Positions 6,856 to 15,643 are shown, numbered from the stretch's first letter. The stretch is DNA of 19,266 nt from Lachnospiraceae bacterium (GCA_009774345.1 VSNR01000080.1:1-19266), one strand, 5' to 3'. The notes: generated by a model from the letters alone, not told the origin. A program made the numbers and translations.

Positions 6856-9417
6856 ATCTGTCTGACCGCCAGATCGTAAAACCGTCCTTTTCGCGCCATC
6901 AGCTCCTGATAGGAGCCTTCCTCGACAATCTCCCCCTTATCCATCACAAAGATGCGGTCGCAGTTCATCACTGTGCTCAGCCGATGCGCGATCACCACCT
7001 TTGTCGCCTGTAACGACTCCAATGTCTCGCAGACCATCGCCTGCGTCACATTGTCAAGCGCGGAGGTCGCCTCATCGAAGTAAATAATCTTTGGCTTATT
7101 CACAATCGCGCGCGATCAGAATGCGCTGCTGCTGCCCTCCTGAGATCGTGCCGCTGTTCTCGGCCAGCACCGTGTGAAGCCCCATCGGCATCTGGCGAAT
7201 ATCGTCCTCAAGCCCCACATCCCGTATCACCTGATTGACGCGCTCAAGCTTCGTGCCGGGGGCGGTGATGGTGATATTCTCATAAATACTTCCGCCAATT
7301 AACTTACCATCCTGCAAAACGACGCCAAATTTTTTCCGAAGCTGCCGCTTATCAATCCCGTCGATATCCTTGCCGTCATAGTAAATCTTGCCCACATCCG
7401 GCTTCTCAAAGCCCAGCAGCAGCTTTAACAGCGTCGATTTTCCGCACCCGGAGGAGCCGACAATCCCGATGTACTCTCCCGCCTTGATATGCATGGAAAC
7501 GCCGTTTAAAACCGTACCCAAATCTTTATCATAAGAGAACGTCACATGGTTCACCTCGATATCGCCCGTCAGATTCCCCGGCATGGCAGTGTCCTCATCC
7601 CACTCTGGAAGCATCTCCAAAATCGGCTTACACCGATCGTATGCCGGTTTGACATCATTGACTGTGAGCATCGACGAGGCAATCTGAAGCATCGCGCTGG
7701 AAAAAGCGCCGAAGGCAGACGTAAATCCCATGAACGCACCGACCGACAAATCCATGCTGTTCTTGATCATGAGATAATACAGCACAATCGAAAACACCGT
7801 GTCCATGCTCCCCACCAGTGTATTGACTCCGACGGTCATCTTCTCCTTGCGGATGTTGATTCTTCTTGACTGAGTATAGGGCTTTAGATATTCATATAAT
7901 GCGCGGTTCTCCACCCCCGCGATGCGAATCTTGGATATTCCGCTCAAAAACTGATACATACAGGACTGCGCCTTGCTGTCCACCTCCATCTTCTCAGACT
8001 CGTATTTGGTCTGCACAATCCCAATCCACACGATCAACACCATACAGACGGCGAGCATGATAAGCGAGACGATCGAGAGCTTTTTGGAATACCGAAACAT
8101 CCGCCACAGATACATTAATGAAAACACCGCAGAAAACAGCATATTGATCACCACATCCGCCAGCGTGTTATAAATCGTAGAGATCCCCATCGCCCGCTGC
8201 GCGAGATCTGCCGAATCATATGCCCTGAAAAAGCTCTCCGGCAGATTAAACAGCCGGTCATACGCCGCACTCTGCACCGCGTACTCCATCGTGTTCATCC
8301 CGCGAAAGGACGCCAGATTTTTGACGATCGTAAAAGTCATATTCCCGACTGCACACGACAAAATCACGCCGCATAACTGCACAAGCCCCGCGCTGTTTCC
8401 CATCGGGATAAAGCGGTCATAGAGCTGCTCATTCATCATTGGCATCAGCAGTCCGATCAGTGTCCCCAAAAGCGAGTACACCACCAAGCGCACCAGATCG
8501 CTTTTGTACACGCCCTTCATCCCGAATGAAAACAAGTCTTTGAGCTTCATGGGCTTGTTTGGAAACGGGCGGTAGAACACGTACCCCTTGGGTTTTAGCG
8601 CGGCGGCATACTTCTCATTGACAACGCACCGTTTTTTGCTCACTGCATCATACGCCGTGTATTTCCCGGGCGATATCGGAATGCACACGACCGGGTGATT
8701 CTGTTCTTCTGTGTAGGCAAGCAGCGCGCCGCAGTCCCGCCGATACCAGTTCTCGTCCAGAACGATTTCCCGGATGCTAAAGTGCGAGACATGCGCGATA
8801 TCCTCCACGCGAGACCGCCGCCCGCAGCTCTCCACAAGCTTATCAAAAGAAACGATCGAAATCTCCAAATGGTCGCACCGATACGCCACCGCGTCATAAA
8901 TCCGGTTGCCGGACTCCGGCGTGACCCGCTTGTTGCCGCCGCGCCTGAACAAATCATAACTGATCTGAAGCCCCTGCTCATACGTGTGCTCCTGCTCCCT
9001 CGCCGTGGCATAGATATAGCCCTCTTCCTTGATAATATTGATATTATACGCCTCTATGAGCTGTTCTGCAAAGTCTCCCGCGTCGGGCTGATAGACGCCT
9101 GCCTTTTTCGCAAATTCCTCTCGGACAGCGTCCGCATTGATCTGATGCGTGCTTGCTGACACCTGCTCTATCACCGCCTGTTCGAGCGCCACAAAGCCAA
9201 TCCGCCAACTGCCCAGCAGTTCATGATCTGCGCAGAGTGACGGCAGCAGCTCCTCCTCGCCCGCCTCGTACAGCATGAGCTTTCTTCCATTTTTCCCTTC
9301 CGTGCAGGGAAACAGATACACGAGTACCCTCCCCTGAATCACGCTGTAGACGGCAGTATTTTCTTTCGTAATATGCATCTGTCCGCCGTGCAGATAGATC
9401 TGTCTCTTATTCGCCAT
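6852..9417 (-). pseudogene. NHLP/NHLM-type ABC transporter ATP-binding protein, frameshifted
   Basis: Two frames together make one protein of about 855 residues. The first frame (9417-7096) holds an N-terminal family-specific region of about 280 residues, five or six membrane segments, Walker A GSSGCGKST and the signature SGGQQQRILIAR. It then derails to DCE and a stop. The second frame (to 6852) continues with KPKIIYFDEATSALD (Walker B) and IAHRLSTV (H-loop). Adding one CG unit to the (CG)4 run at 7107-7114 restores a continuous ARAIVNKPKIIYFDE. Members of this family pair with a C39-ABC exporter and an HlyD-like adaptor to export peptides with nitrile-hydratase/Nif11-type leaders. The change is either a true 2-bp loss, slippage-based switching or a sequencing error. 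As written, the ATPase lacks Walker B. Confidence 0.85.
7107..7114. repeat. (CG)4 dinucleotide run at the frameshift
   Basis: The frameshift in the ABC gene falls exactly in this run. Five CG units instead of four would restore the reading frame through Walker B. Short dinucleotide runs are prone to slippage and to base-calling error. Confidence 0.7.
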
Positions 9418-9431
9418 CGTTTCCTACGCTC

Positions 9432-9520
9432 CTAAATATTCTGAATCAGTCTCTGATAATGCCCCTCTTTGCCTGCAAGCTCCTCGTGGCTTCCGCGCTG
9501 TACAATCCTGCCGTGCTCCT
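9432..9520 (-). pseudogene. Orphaned C-terminus of the C39-ABC exporter nucleotide-binding domain
   Basis: In a different frame from the large upstream ORF, this stretch encodes EHGRIVQRGSHEELAGK and then EGHYQRLIQNI before TAG. It is the typical last segment of an exporter ATPase domain, just after the D-loop/H-loop region. The original stop (9432-9434) lies 15 bases ahead of the next gene's start, which is natural operon spacing. The residues that should precede it (Walker A to H-loop) are missing, so it marks the right edge of an internal deletion. Confidence 0.8.
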
Positions 9521-12500
9521 AAATGCAATATTTTTCAGCTCGACCTCGCCTGTCAGTTTCGTGGTCATGGGCACAGGTGCCTGTTCCTTTGATATGCTCT
9601 CCCGAAACTTTTCATCCTCCTCGTATTTTAAGATATCCTCGACCCGGCTCATGTCCGCCTTTAAGGTCTGAATCTTTCTGATAAATCCGACCAGTTGATT
9701 TACCGGCTCCGTAAAGGACCCCAAAAGGCTGCTGTAGGCGACAAGCATTCCGGCAGTCATCTGCCCCTGTATGACCAGCACGCCGCCAATCATCATCACA
9801 AGCACATTCGTGATCTCATTTACCGCGGCAGGAATGGCATTCAGTATCTGCTGCACATTGCCGAGCTTCTGTTCAAGCAGAATGGTCTTGGCATAGTATC
9901 CCATGATTCTGCCGATATACGCATTTTCCGCCCCCGACGCCTTGAGCGTGCTCGTGATATTGAGTCCGGCAAACACCGACCCGATCATTTTCCCCTCATC
10001 CTGCTGCATCTTCATCGTCGCATTCTCAATGACGCCGGAGCTGAATTTCATGAGAATGACATGAAATACAATGCTGCATATGCCAATGAGCGTCAGAATC
10101 GGACTGTACGCCAAAAGCAGTATCAGATAAAACGCCGCCACCAGCACATTCAGCGCTGTCTCTGCCAGATCTCCTGCCAGAAAAGCGCTGACGTTGTTGT
10201 TATTCCCGACACGCTGTACCAGATCGCCCGCGTAGCGCTGGTCAAAAAATGCCATCGGAAGCCGCAGCAGATGTGTGAGAAACGTGTGCGCGGAGACGAG
10301 CGACATTTTATTTTGCAGCTTCTGTAACAAATATCCTCTATAATACGTAAGCGCTGCCTGAAACAGCACCGTAAACGCCATAACCAGCAAAAATACGGTG
10401 ATCCACCGCGTATTGCCGCCAAGCAGAATGTCATCAATAAATACCTGTGAAAACACCGGTATCACAAGCCCCGGAAACACGAGCCAGACACCGATGAGCA
10501 CCATCGCCGCGATGGCGGTATACTGCCCTTTGAGCCTGTTTCGTATGAAGGAAAAGAGTGTCTTTTCTCCCTTCTGCTTCTCAAAACGCGCCGTCTTCTC
10601 AAAGACGATCACGACGCCTGTAAAGCAGTTGTCCACCTCCTCCACGGTGAGCCTGCGCCTGCCGACCGCCGGATCGTTGATATAGGCATATTTGCCTTTC
10701 ATGCCCTCCCAGACGACAAAGTGATTAAAATTCCAGTGGATGATGCAGGGCGGCTTGCACTGCATGAGCTCCTTTAACCCCTTGCGGTATCCCTTCGCCT
10801 CGAGCGTCAGTTTTTCTTTGATATAAGGAATCAGCATCGTGATCGGCTGCTTCTCTGACACGACCACATTTGCCTCCATCAGCGTTCCCTCTGCAAGCGT
10901 GAGCGCACTGCCCTTCTTGCTCGACCAGTAATATCCGCTCTTTGTCGCCGCATCCTCCCTGAGCCTGCACTTGACGCCGATCACCGGACCATTTTTCAGA
11001 AAGGACTCCACCAGCGCATCATTGCCAAGCTGTTCCTGAAGCTCCTCTGTCGTGGCGACATAAGGGTCCACCGCCTCCACCGACGCCTCCATATGCCCGT
11101 ACTCCTGCTTGTTGACAGTCGTGGGATAGACCAGCACCTTCATCCCCGCTGTAATCTTCTTGCCGGAACTGATTGGCACATAGCAGACCACAATATTCTC
11201 TGTGTCCTGCCGCACCTTCGCCAGCACGCTGCCCTGCTGTACGACGCTCCCCGGCAGCAGCGACAGATTTGTCACGACGCCCTCCACGCTTGAGAGCACT
11301 TTGCAGTCTTCAAGCTGCTGCTCACAGTCGTGGTACTCTGTCTGCAACTGGTCTATGATCGAAGCTTTCGTCGCATCAAACTGACTGTAGATCGCCGCCG
11401 TCTGCTGCTCTGCCATCTGCGCGTCGAGCTTTACCTGAACTTGTAACTGCGCGACGGCGTCCTCCAGATTGGTAAAGGCTGCCTTCTGGGAATTGTACTC
11501 GCTCATCGCCTTGTTGTATTCATTGGAGAGCATGGACTGCTGCTTCTGCACCTGCTCGAGATATGCCAGCTTATTCTGATAAATCTGCCGCGCGCTGTCA
11601 TATTCGCTCGCTGCTGCGTTCTTTTGTGCCTGATAGGTATTTACATCCTCTTGATAATTGTCTCTTGTCCTGCCTGCCGAATCCAGTTCAAGCCGGTACT
11701 GTTCCAGATAATTCTGATACTGCTGCTCCTCCGCCGCGATATTCGCGCTGTATTCCTTTTCTTTCTCTGCTGCCGCGATGTATTTCTGTGCGGTCTGCAC
11801 CAGCTCGGGATACTGCTCGGAATTCACTGACTCGAGAAACGCCTTCACATTTTCAAGAGTGATTGAAAGTCCTGCCTCTCCGCCTGCCGCCACGTACTGA
11901 TCATACTGTTTTCTAAACTTTTTCTTAGTCTCTGACACCCCTTTTTGAAGCGATTCCTTCTGTGCGGCGATCTGATTCAGCTTACTTTCCATATTCTGAT
12001 AATTTCCCTCTGCCTGCGCATAGGCGACCTGCGCCTGATCAAGACTCGCATACGCCGACTCAAGATAGCTTGACGCTGTTGAGAGGCTGTTCTGTGCACT
12101 GCTGAAATCAATCTGCTCGCTGTTGCTGTCGTCCGTGTTGATGCTTTCATAGTACCACGCCTCCTCCGTGCACATGATTTCCTCCGCCTCAAGGAGCTTC
12201 TGACGCTGCTCTCCTAACTCTGAGAGCTTTAATTCCAGCGATGCCTGATCTTGCAGCAGCGTCTGATTGGCTGTCAGCAGTTCATTTTTAATGTCGATCA
12301 GATTCTTGTTGTCCGCCGTCACCACATCCTCCACAGAATCAATCGTGACTGCCTGCACCTTTTCTATCCTGTCCTGATACTGCGCCTGCCGCTCTCGCAG
12401 TTCCACAGAATCCAGCAGCGCGATGACATCCCCCTTTTTCACCGTCGCCCCCTCCTCGACACAGACCGCATCAATGACGCCCGCGGCTGTCGAATATACG

Positions 12501-12712
12501 TTATAGCTTCCGCCCTCATTGACATAGACACCCTGCACGTCCACATTCTCCGGCAGCCTGCCAAACACAGACCAGATGAGCGCCACGCCGATCATCAGCC
12601 CCGCGCCTGCCATCGCGATCCAGAAGCGCGGCAGCGTGATCACGATCATCTTGTCGAGCTGCTCCGGCGAAGATAACTTCTCCAACAACGATTTGCGAAA
12701 TAAATCTGCCAT
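9446..12712 (-). pseudogene. Fusion of HlyD-like NHLM secretion protein with a gutted C39-ABC exporter
   Basis: The start has GAGGAGG seven bases upstream. Residues 1 to about 637 form an HlyD-like adaptor: a membrane segment at 28-50, a first lipoyl half (AAGVIDAVCVEEGATVKKGD), a long coiled coil (about 105-475), a second half (SSVEGVVTNLSLLPGSVVQQG) and the family end ITMLIPYIKEKL. The frame then enters the middle of a C39 peptidase domain at LEAKGYRKGL. It keeps the His segment (HWNFNHFVV) and NDPA but lacks the upstream Cys box. An ABC membrane domain follows (about 745-1020). The ATPase domain starts (GEVELKNIAF) and is cut at about 9520, then shifts into a nonsense tail. Two internal deletions explain this: one in frame across the gene boundary, one out of frame in the ATPase. 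Confidence 0.85.
10797..10812 (-). other. In-frame deletion junction between adaptor and C39 domain
   Basis: On the minus strand the adaptor's end (IKEKLT) passes within one or two codons into LEAKGYRKG, which belongs about 60 residues inside a C39 peptidase domain. The adaptor stop, the next gene's ribosome binding site and start, and the catalytic Cys box are all missing. The frame is preserved across the junction. Confidence 0.7.
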
Positions 12713-12729
12713 CTATATCCTCCTCATTC

Positions 12730-13227
12730 TTATATGACACTCTTTAGCACTTCCTGCATTTTCGCCAGCGACCGCTTCAAAATAATCCGCACATTGCCGG
12801 ACGACACATGCAGGCGGCTTGCGATTTCCTGCGAGGTCATATCCCTGTAATACTTCATGCAGACAATCTGCCGGTTGCGCTCTGGCAGCACGCATATGGC
12901 ATGTTCGAGCAGCAGACTCAGCTCCTTCTGCGCGATGCAATCCACCTGCTCCGACAGCTCCTCGATCTCATCCCCCACCAAAATACACTCCCATTTTTTC
13001 TGGCGTTTCTAATAATTCCTGACATGGTTTGCCGCAATCGCGCAGAGCCATGTCGTGATAGAGCTTTTGCTGTGGTCATAGGAATCAAGATTTTTGTATG
13101 CCAGCAGAAACACATCCGCCGCCAGCTCCTCCGCGATCGCCCTGTTATGAACCCTGCAAAACATATAGTTCAGGATACTCTGGTAGTAACTCCCATAAAT
13201 CTTTTCGAAATAGGTATCTTTCGTCAT
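12730..13227 (-). pseudogene. ECF-like sigma-70 family factor with an internal amber stop
   Basis: The start is set at MTKDTYFEKIYG, with GAGGGGG upstream. Codons 1-72 encode sigma region 2 (AEELAADVFLLAYKNLDSYD, ITTWLCAIAANHVRNY). Codon 73 is TAG (13011-13009). The same frame then continues with a basic linker and region 4 (LPERNRQIVCMKYYRD, TSQEIASRLHVSSGNVRIILKRSL) to codon 165. That is the normal length of an ECF-type factor. The single nonsense codon in an otherwise intact frame suggests a recent mutation or a sequencing error. A TTG at 12981 could restart a region 4-only peptide. The gene ends 17 bp before the adaptor gene and probably controlled the export locus. Confidence 0.85.
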
Positions 13228-13287
13228 CCGTTTCCCCCTCACCATTACAGGAACTGTAGATAAATAACTAACGCATCTTGACTTGTC

Positions 13288-13369
13288 TATTTCTCCGATA
13301 GCACAGCACAAAAAGCCTCGCCGTAGCCCGCTACGACTGCGTTTTTTGTACTGCACTCTCGAAGAAATA
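13288..13369. repeat. Long imperfect palindrome, probably a dispersed intergenic repeat
   Basis: Arms of about 40 bases are imperfect inverse complements centred at 13328: ATTTCTCCGATAG on the left faces CTCTCGAAGAAAT on the right. ACAAAAAG faces CGTTTTTTGT, and GTAGC faces GCTAC around a CC loop. In the minus-strand leader of the sigma-factor gene it would form a stable hairpin. I recall similar sequence, and spurious translations of it containing VQYKKRSRSGLRRG, between genes in other Lachnospiraceae. That memory could not be checked here. It looks like a MITE- or REP-like element rather than a gene. Confidence 0.6.
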
Positions 13370-13416
13370 TCCTGCGCAATCTGCATCACTTATTTTTCTA
13401 CAATTCCTTATCATTT

Positions 13417-13523
13417 CGTCCATATATAACGTATTTACGTCATATATGCAACTGTTTTTCGTCATATCGAATATTCGGCATAACTATGTCGCACAATACT
13501 ATCTGTCGGATTATCGACATATA
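13417..13523. promoter_or_regulatory. Phased CGTCATAT-like direct repeats and inverted CGACATA copies
   Basis: CGTC(C)ATAT occurs at 13417, 13438 and 13460, spaced 21 and 22 bases, which is two helical turns. Each copy has T residues just upstream. TATGTCG (13485-13491) and CGACATA (13515-13521) form an inverted pair downstream. A possible -10 (TATGAT, 13527-13532) follows, but no good -35 is seen. The array lies between the divergent sigma-factor gene and the XRE regulator, a natural place for operators of either. Confidence 0.45.
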
Positions 13524-13567
13524 CGCTATGATTAAAGAAATATCATGAATGACTGTGAGGTTTTATA

Positions 13568-13891
13568 ATGAATGAATTCGATCCAATTCTGCGGATTCAG
13601 GAGCTGTGCTCTGAACGTAACTGGTCCTATTACCAATTGGCAAAAGTATCAGGACTCACCTATTCAACGCTAAGTACCATGATAAACAAGCACAACATGC
13701 CCTCCCTTCTGACACTGCAAAAAATCTGTCAGGGATTTGGCATCTCGATTGCCGAATTTTTTGATCAGGGAAAACACTATAACGGATTAACGCAGGAACA
13801 GGTACAATGTCTCGAACTTTTTACCACACTTTCACAAGACGAGAAACGACTGGCGATCGCTTACATGAAAGGGCTGGCGCACCAGTTATAA
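13568..13891 (+). CDS. XRE-family helix-turn-helix regulator
   Basis: This 107-residue protein has an N-terminal HTH_3/XRE domain (about residues 8-65): RIQELCSERNWSYYQLAKVSGL, then TYSTLSTMINKHNMPSLLTLQKICQ and a GISIAEFF end. A short helical C-terminal segment follows. A TGAGGT site lies eight bases upstream of the ATG. It is divergent from the decayed export locus, with operator-like repeats between them. It may regulate that locus or itself. No partner gene is evident. Confidence 0.9.
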   Translation: MNEFDPILRIQELCSERNWSYYQLAKVSGLTYSTLSTMINKHNMPSLLTLQKICQGFGISIAEFFDQGKHYNGLTQEQVQCLELFTTLSQDEKRLAIAYMKGLAHQL

Positions 13892-13902
13892 ATGGAGTGT
13901 GC

Positions 13903-13943
13903 ACAAAAAAAAACGTATGATTTGTTATTTCAAATCATACGTT
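13903..13943 (-). terminator. Strong intrinsic terminator of the CooC/HgdABC-like operon
   Basis: A perfect 13-bp stem (AACGTATGATTTG 13912-13924 with CAAATCATACGTT 13931-13943) encloses a 6-base loop. On the minus strand it is followed by a run of about nine T. It lies just past the stop of the ACS-like gene. The plus strand has no U-run after the stem, so it serves the minus-strand operon. Confidence 0.85.
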
Positions 13944-13950
13944 CCCTGAA

Positions 13951-14661
13951 TTATGCTCTGCGAAAATGCAGTTCTCTCAATCCCTCCACCTCATCGCACA
14001 CCGTCTTTAAGCCGCAGTGATCACAATCCATCGAAAGACCTGTAAAAATATGGTTTAAGGACTGCGTGATCTGCTCCGCTCTGCCAAGCCTGTCCTCCAG
14101 CATACAATAGTCAAATGCCGGATGTGTCACAAAAATCACATTGACCGTCTTTATTTGCGGTATTTTCTGGTACTGCATCAGATACAGATCACCGATCTCC
14201 GCAAAGCGGACTCCCTTTTTCAGCGCCTTTTGACTAACGCGCACCGGCTCGCGCTGGCTGACCGGCGAGATGCGCGCCATATACCCCTCCGGGTGAATAT
14301 GATAGCGCACATAGTCCACTTCACGGAATTTCCGATAGAGGGCTTCCTCGCTGTCCGTTTCCTCTAATTCAACCAACACAAGGCGCGCGTAGGACTGGCT
14401 TTCTCTGATCTGGGGCAAATCCTTTCCATATAAATAGACCCCCTGCGGAAATAAAATCGGCTCCGTGGTATACAGGCAGCCGCTCAGTCCAAGCGTCCCC
14501 GCTCCGCCAAGCTCATATGCCATCTCCCGCGCAAGAATCATGTGATGCGCGCCCACATCTGCCCACGGTCTCCTGGGCTTTTCCAGCCTTGCAGCCTCCA
14601 TCGGGGCAAGATGGCACAGCTCCCCTGTAATTTCTATTATCATCTCATCAAAAAGCTTCAC
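13951..14661 (-). CDS. Short CdhC / acetyl-CoA-synthase-like protein
   Basis: The 236-residue protein resembles the middle part of archaeal CdhC and bacterial acetyl-CoA synthase: YELGGAGTLGL (residues 49-59), VYLYGKDLPQIRESQSYARLVLVEL (76-99), a middle alpha/beta stretch, and a cysteine set CDHCGLKTVC (Cys213, 216, 222). That set recalls the first FeS ligands of the A-cluster. The protein stops soon after, without the CGC/CGCFE motif or the glycine-rich end needed for the nickel site. It is therefore not a working ACS alone. It may bind one FeS cluster or act as a scaffold. The GTG start overlaps the TGA of the 54-aa gene (GTGA), with AAGGA upstream. The family resemblance comes from recalled CdhC sequence and is moderately sure. 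Confidence 0.6.
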   Translation of the reverse strand: MKLFDEMIIEITGELCHLAPMEAARLEKPRRPWADVGAHHMILAREMAYELGGAGTLGLSGCLYTTEPILFPQGVYLYGKDLPQIRESQSYARLVLVELEETDSEEALYRKFREVDYVRYHIHPEGYMARISPVSQREPVRVSQKALKKGVRFAEIGDLYLMQYQKIPQIKTVNVIFVTHPAFDYCMLEDRLGRAEQITQSLNHIFTGLSMDCDHCGLKTVCDEVEGLRELHFRRA

Positions 14662-14822
14662 AATCGTTTTTCCTTCTTCACATGGTCATAGTGTTTTGCA
14701 AAAACTGGCATGATTTTCTCTGCCGCCTTCATATCCAGATTGAAAAAATAGATGGTAAATGTCACCACAAAAAACGCTGCTGCCACAGCAGCCGCACCAA
14801 GTATAACTTTCAAAAATTTCAT
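14658..14822 (-). CDS. Small single-pass membrane peptide (54 aa)
   Basis: The peptide reads MKFLKVILGAAAVAAAFF at its start, with a membrane span at about residues 4-27, then a charged tail with MKAAEKIMPVFAKHYDHVKK. AAGGGG lies seven bases upstream of ATG. The gene fills the gap between the activase and the ACS-like gene, is on the operon strand, and overlaps the next start by GTGA. This tight coupling supports it being real. It may anchor or organise a complex at the membrane. No family was recognised. Confidence 0.7.
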   Translation of the reverse strand: MKFLKVILGAAAVAAAFFVVTFTIYFFNLDMKAAEKIMPVFAKHYDHVKKEKRL

Positions 14823-14839
14823 AACACTGCCCCTTTGCT

Positions 14840-15628
14840 CTATCGTGCCTTGCGCCTCGCAAACTCCGCCGCGCCGAGCGCCCCCATCAACTGTGGGTCG
14901 ATCGGAAGGTCTACCACCCTGATTTTGAGCACCTTCTCAATCGCCTGTTTCAAACCTTCATTTTTGGCGCAGCCGCCTGTCAGCGTGATCTGGTCCACTG
15001 CCCCCGCCTTCTTTGCCATGACGAAGCACCGTTTTGCCACCGAGAGCTGTATCCCTGCCGCAATCTCCTCCATCGGCTTGCCCTCGCCGACGAGGGAAAC
15101 CACCTCGCTCTCTGCAAACACGGTACACTGCGACGTGATTGGAATCACATTTTTCGCCTTTAACGACAGCTTCGAAAACTCTTCCAAAGACAGCTCAAAC
15201 GCATTTGCCATGCTCTCAAAAAAGCGCCCTGTCCCTGCCGCGCACTTGTCATTCATCGCGAAGTTGAGCACGGTCCCGTCTGTGTCAATGGCAATCCCTT
15301 TGACATCCTGCCCGCCAATATCAATAATTGCGTGCACATCAGGATTCGCCAGATGCACCCCCATCGCATGACAGCTGATCTCCGATATATTTTCATCGGC
15401 AAACGGCACCTTATTGCGCCCGTAGCCGGTGCCAACCAGATACGCTAAATCCCGCACGGACGCCAAATCCGCCACCTGCGAAACCGCCTTCTCTAACGCC
15501 GCCTGCGCGCTTTTCACTGGATGAATGCGGCTCCTGCTGGTGACGCTCGCCGCAATCCTGCCCGCCTCATCGAGAATCACACACTTCGTATAAGTACTCC
15601 CTGCATCACAACCACCGAAATATCTCAT
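14840..15628 (-). CDS. BadF/BcrA/HgdC-type ATPase (2-hydroxyacyl-CoA dehydratase activase-like)
   Basis: This 262-residue ASKHA-fold protein has a phosphate loop at DAGSTYTK (8-15), DIGGQDVKG (103-111) and a late TGGCAKN adenosine motif. Cys129 (NDKCAAGTGRF) and Cys168 (SQCTVFAESEV) are at the positions that in HgdC homodimers jointly hold one bridging [4Fe-4S] cluster. Such proteins use ATP to inject a low-potential electron into a partner FeS protein. The start follows the upstream stop by 15 bases. The obvious partners are the two dehydratase-like proteins upstream. Confidence 0.92.
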   Translation of the reverse strand: MRYFGGCDAGSTYTKCVILDEAGRIAASVTSRSRIHPVKSAQAALEKAVSQVADLASVRDLAYLVGTGYGRNKVPFADENISEISCHAMGVHLANPDVHAIIDIGGQDVKGIAIDTDGTVLNFAMNDKCAAGTGRFFESMANAFELSLEEFSKLSLKAKNVIPITSQCTVFAESEVVSLVGEGKPMEEIAAGIQLSVAKRCFVMAKKAGAVDQITLTGGCAKNEGLKQAIEKVLKIRVVDLPIDPQLMGALGAAEFARRKAR

Positions 15629-15643
15629 ATTCTTACCTCCTCC

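Noticed and set aside
13009..13011. Genome-wide recoding of TAG as a sense codon.
   Set aside because: TAG ends the ABC permease, the DUF5684 gene and the PBECR4 gene in the same window, so the amber in the sigma factor is more likely a mutation or an error.
13235..13389. N-terminal extension of the sigma factor through the palindrome region.
   Set aside because: The extension is translated from the palindromic repeat. The start at 13227 has a good Shine-Dalgarno and gives a normal ECF-type length.
6852..13390. A precursor peptide gene for the export locus.
   Set aside because: No short ORF with a nitrile-hydratase- or Nif11-like leader and double-Gly end was seen between or beside the transporter genes.
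13417..13470. A CRISPR-like array.
   Set aside because: The repeats are about 8 bases, imperfect, only three in number, and have no spacer-length units or cas genes.
14682..15371. A 229-codon open frame on the plus strand.
   Set aside because: It is antisense to the activase and the 54-aa gene, is rich in Ser/Pro/Ala, and has no family match that I recognise.
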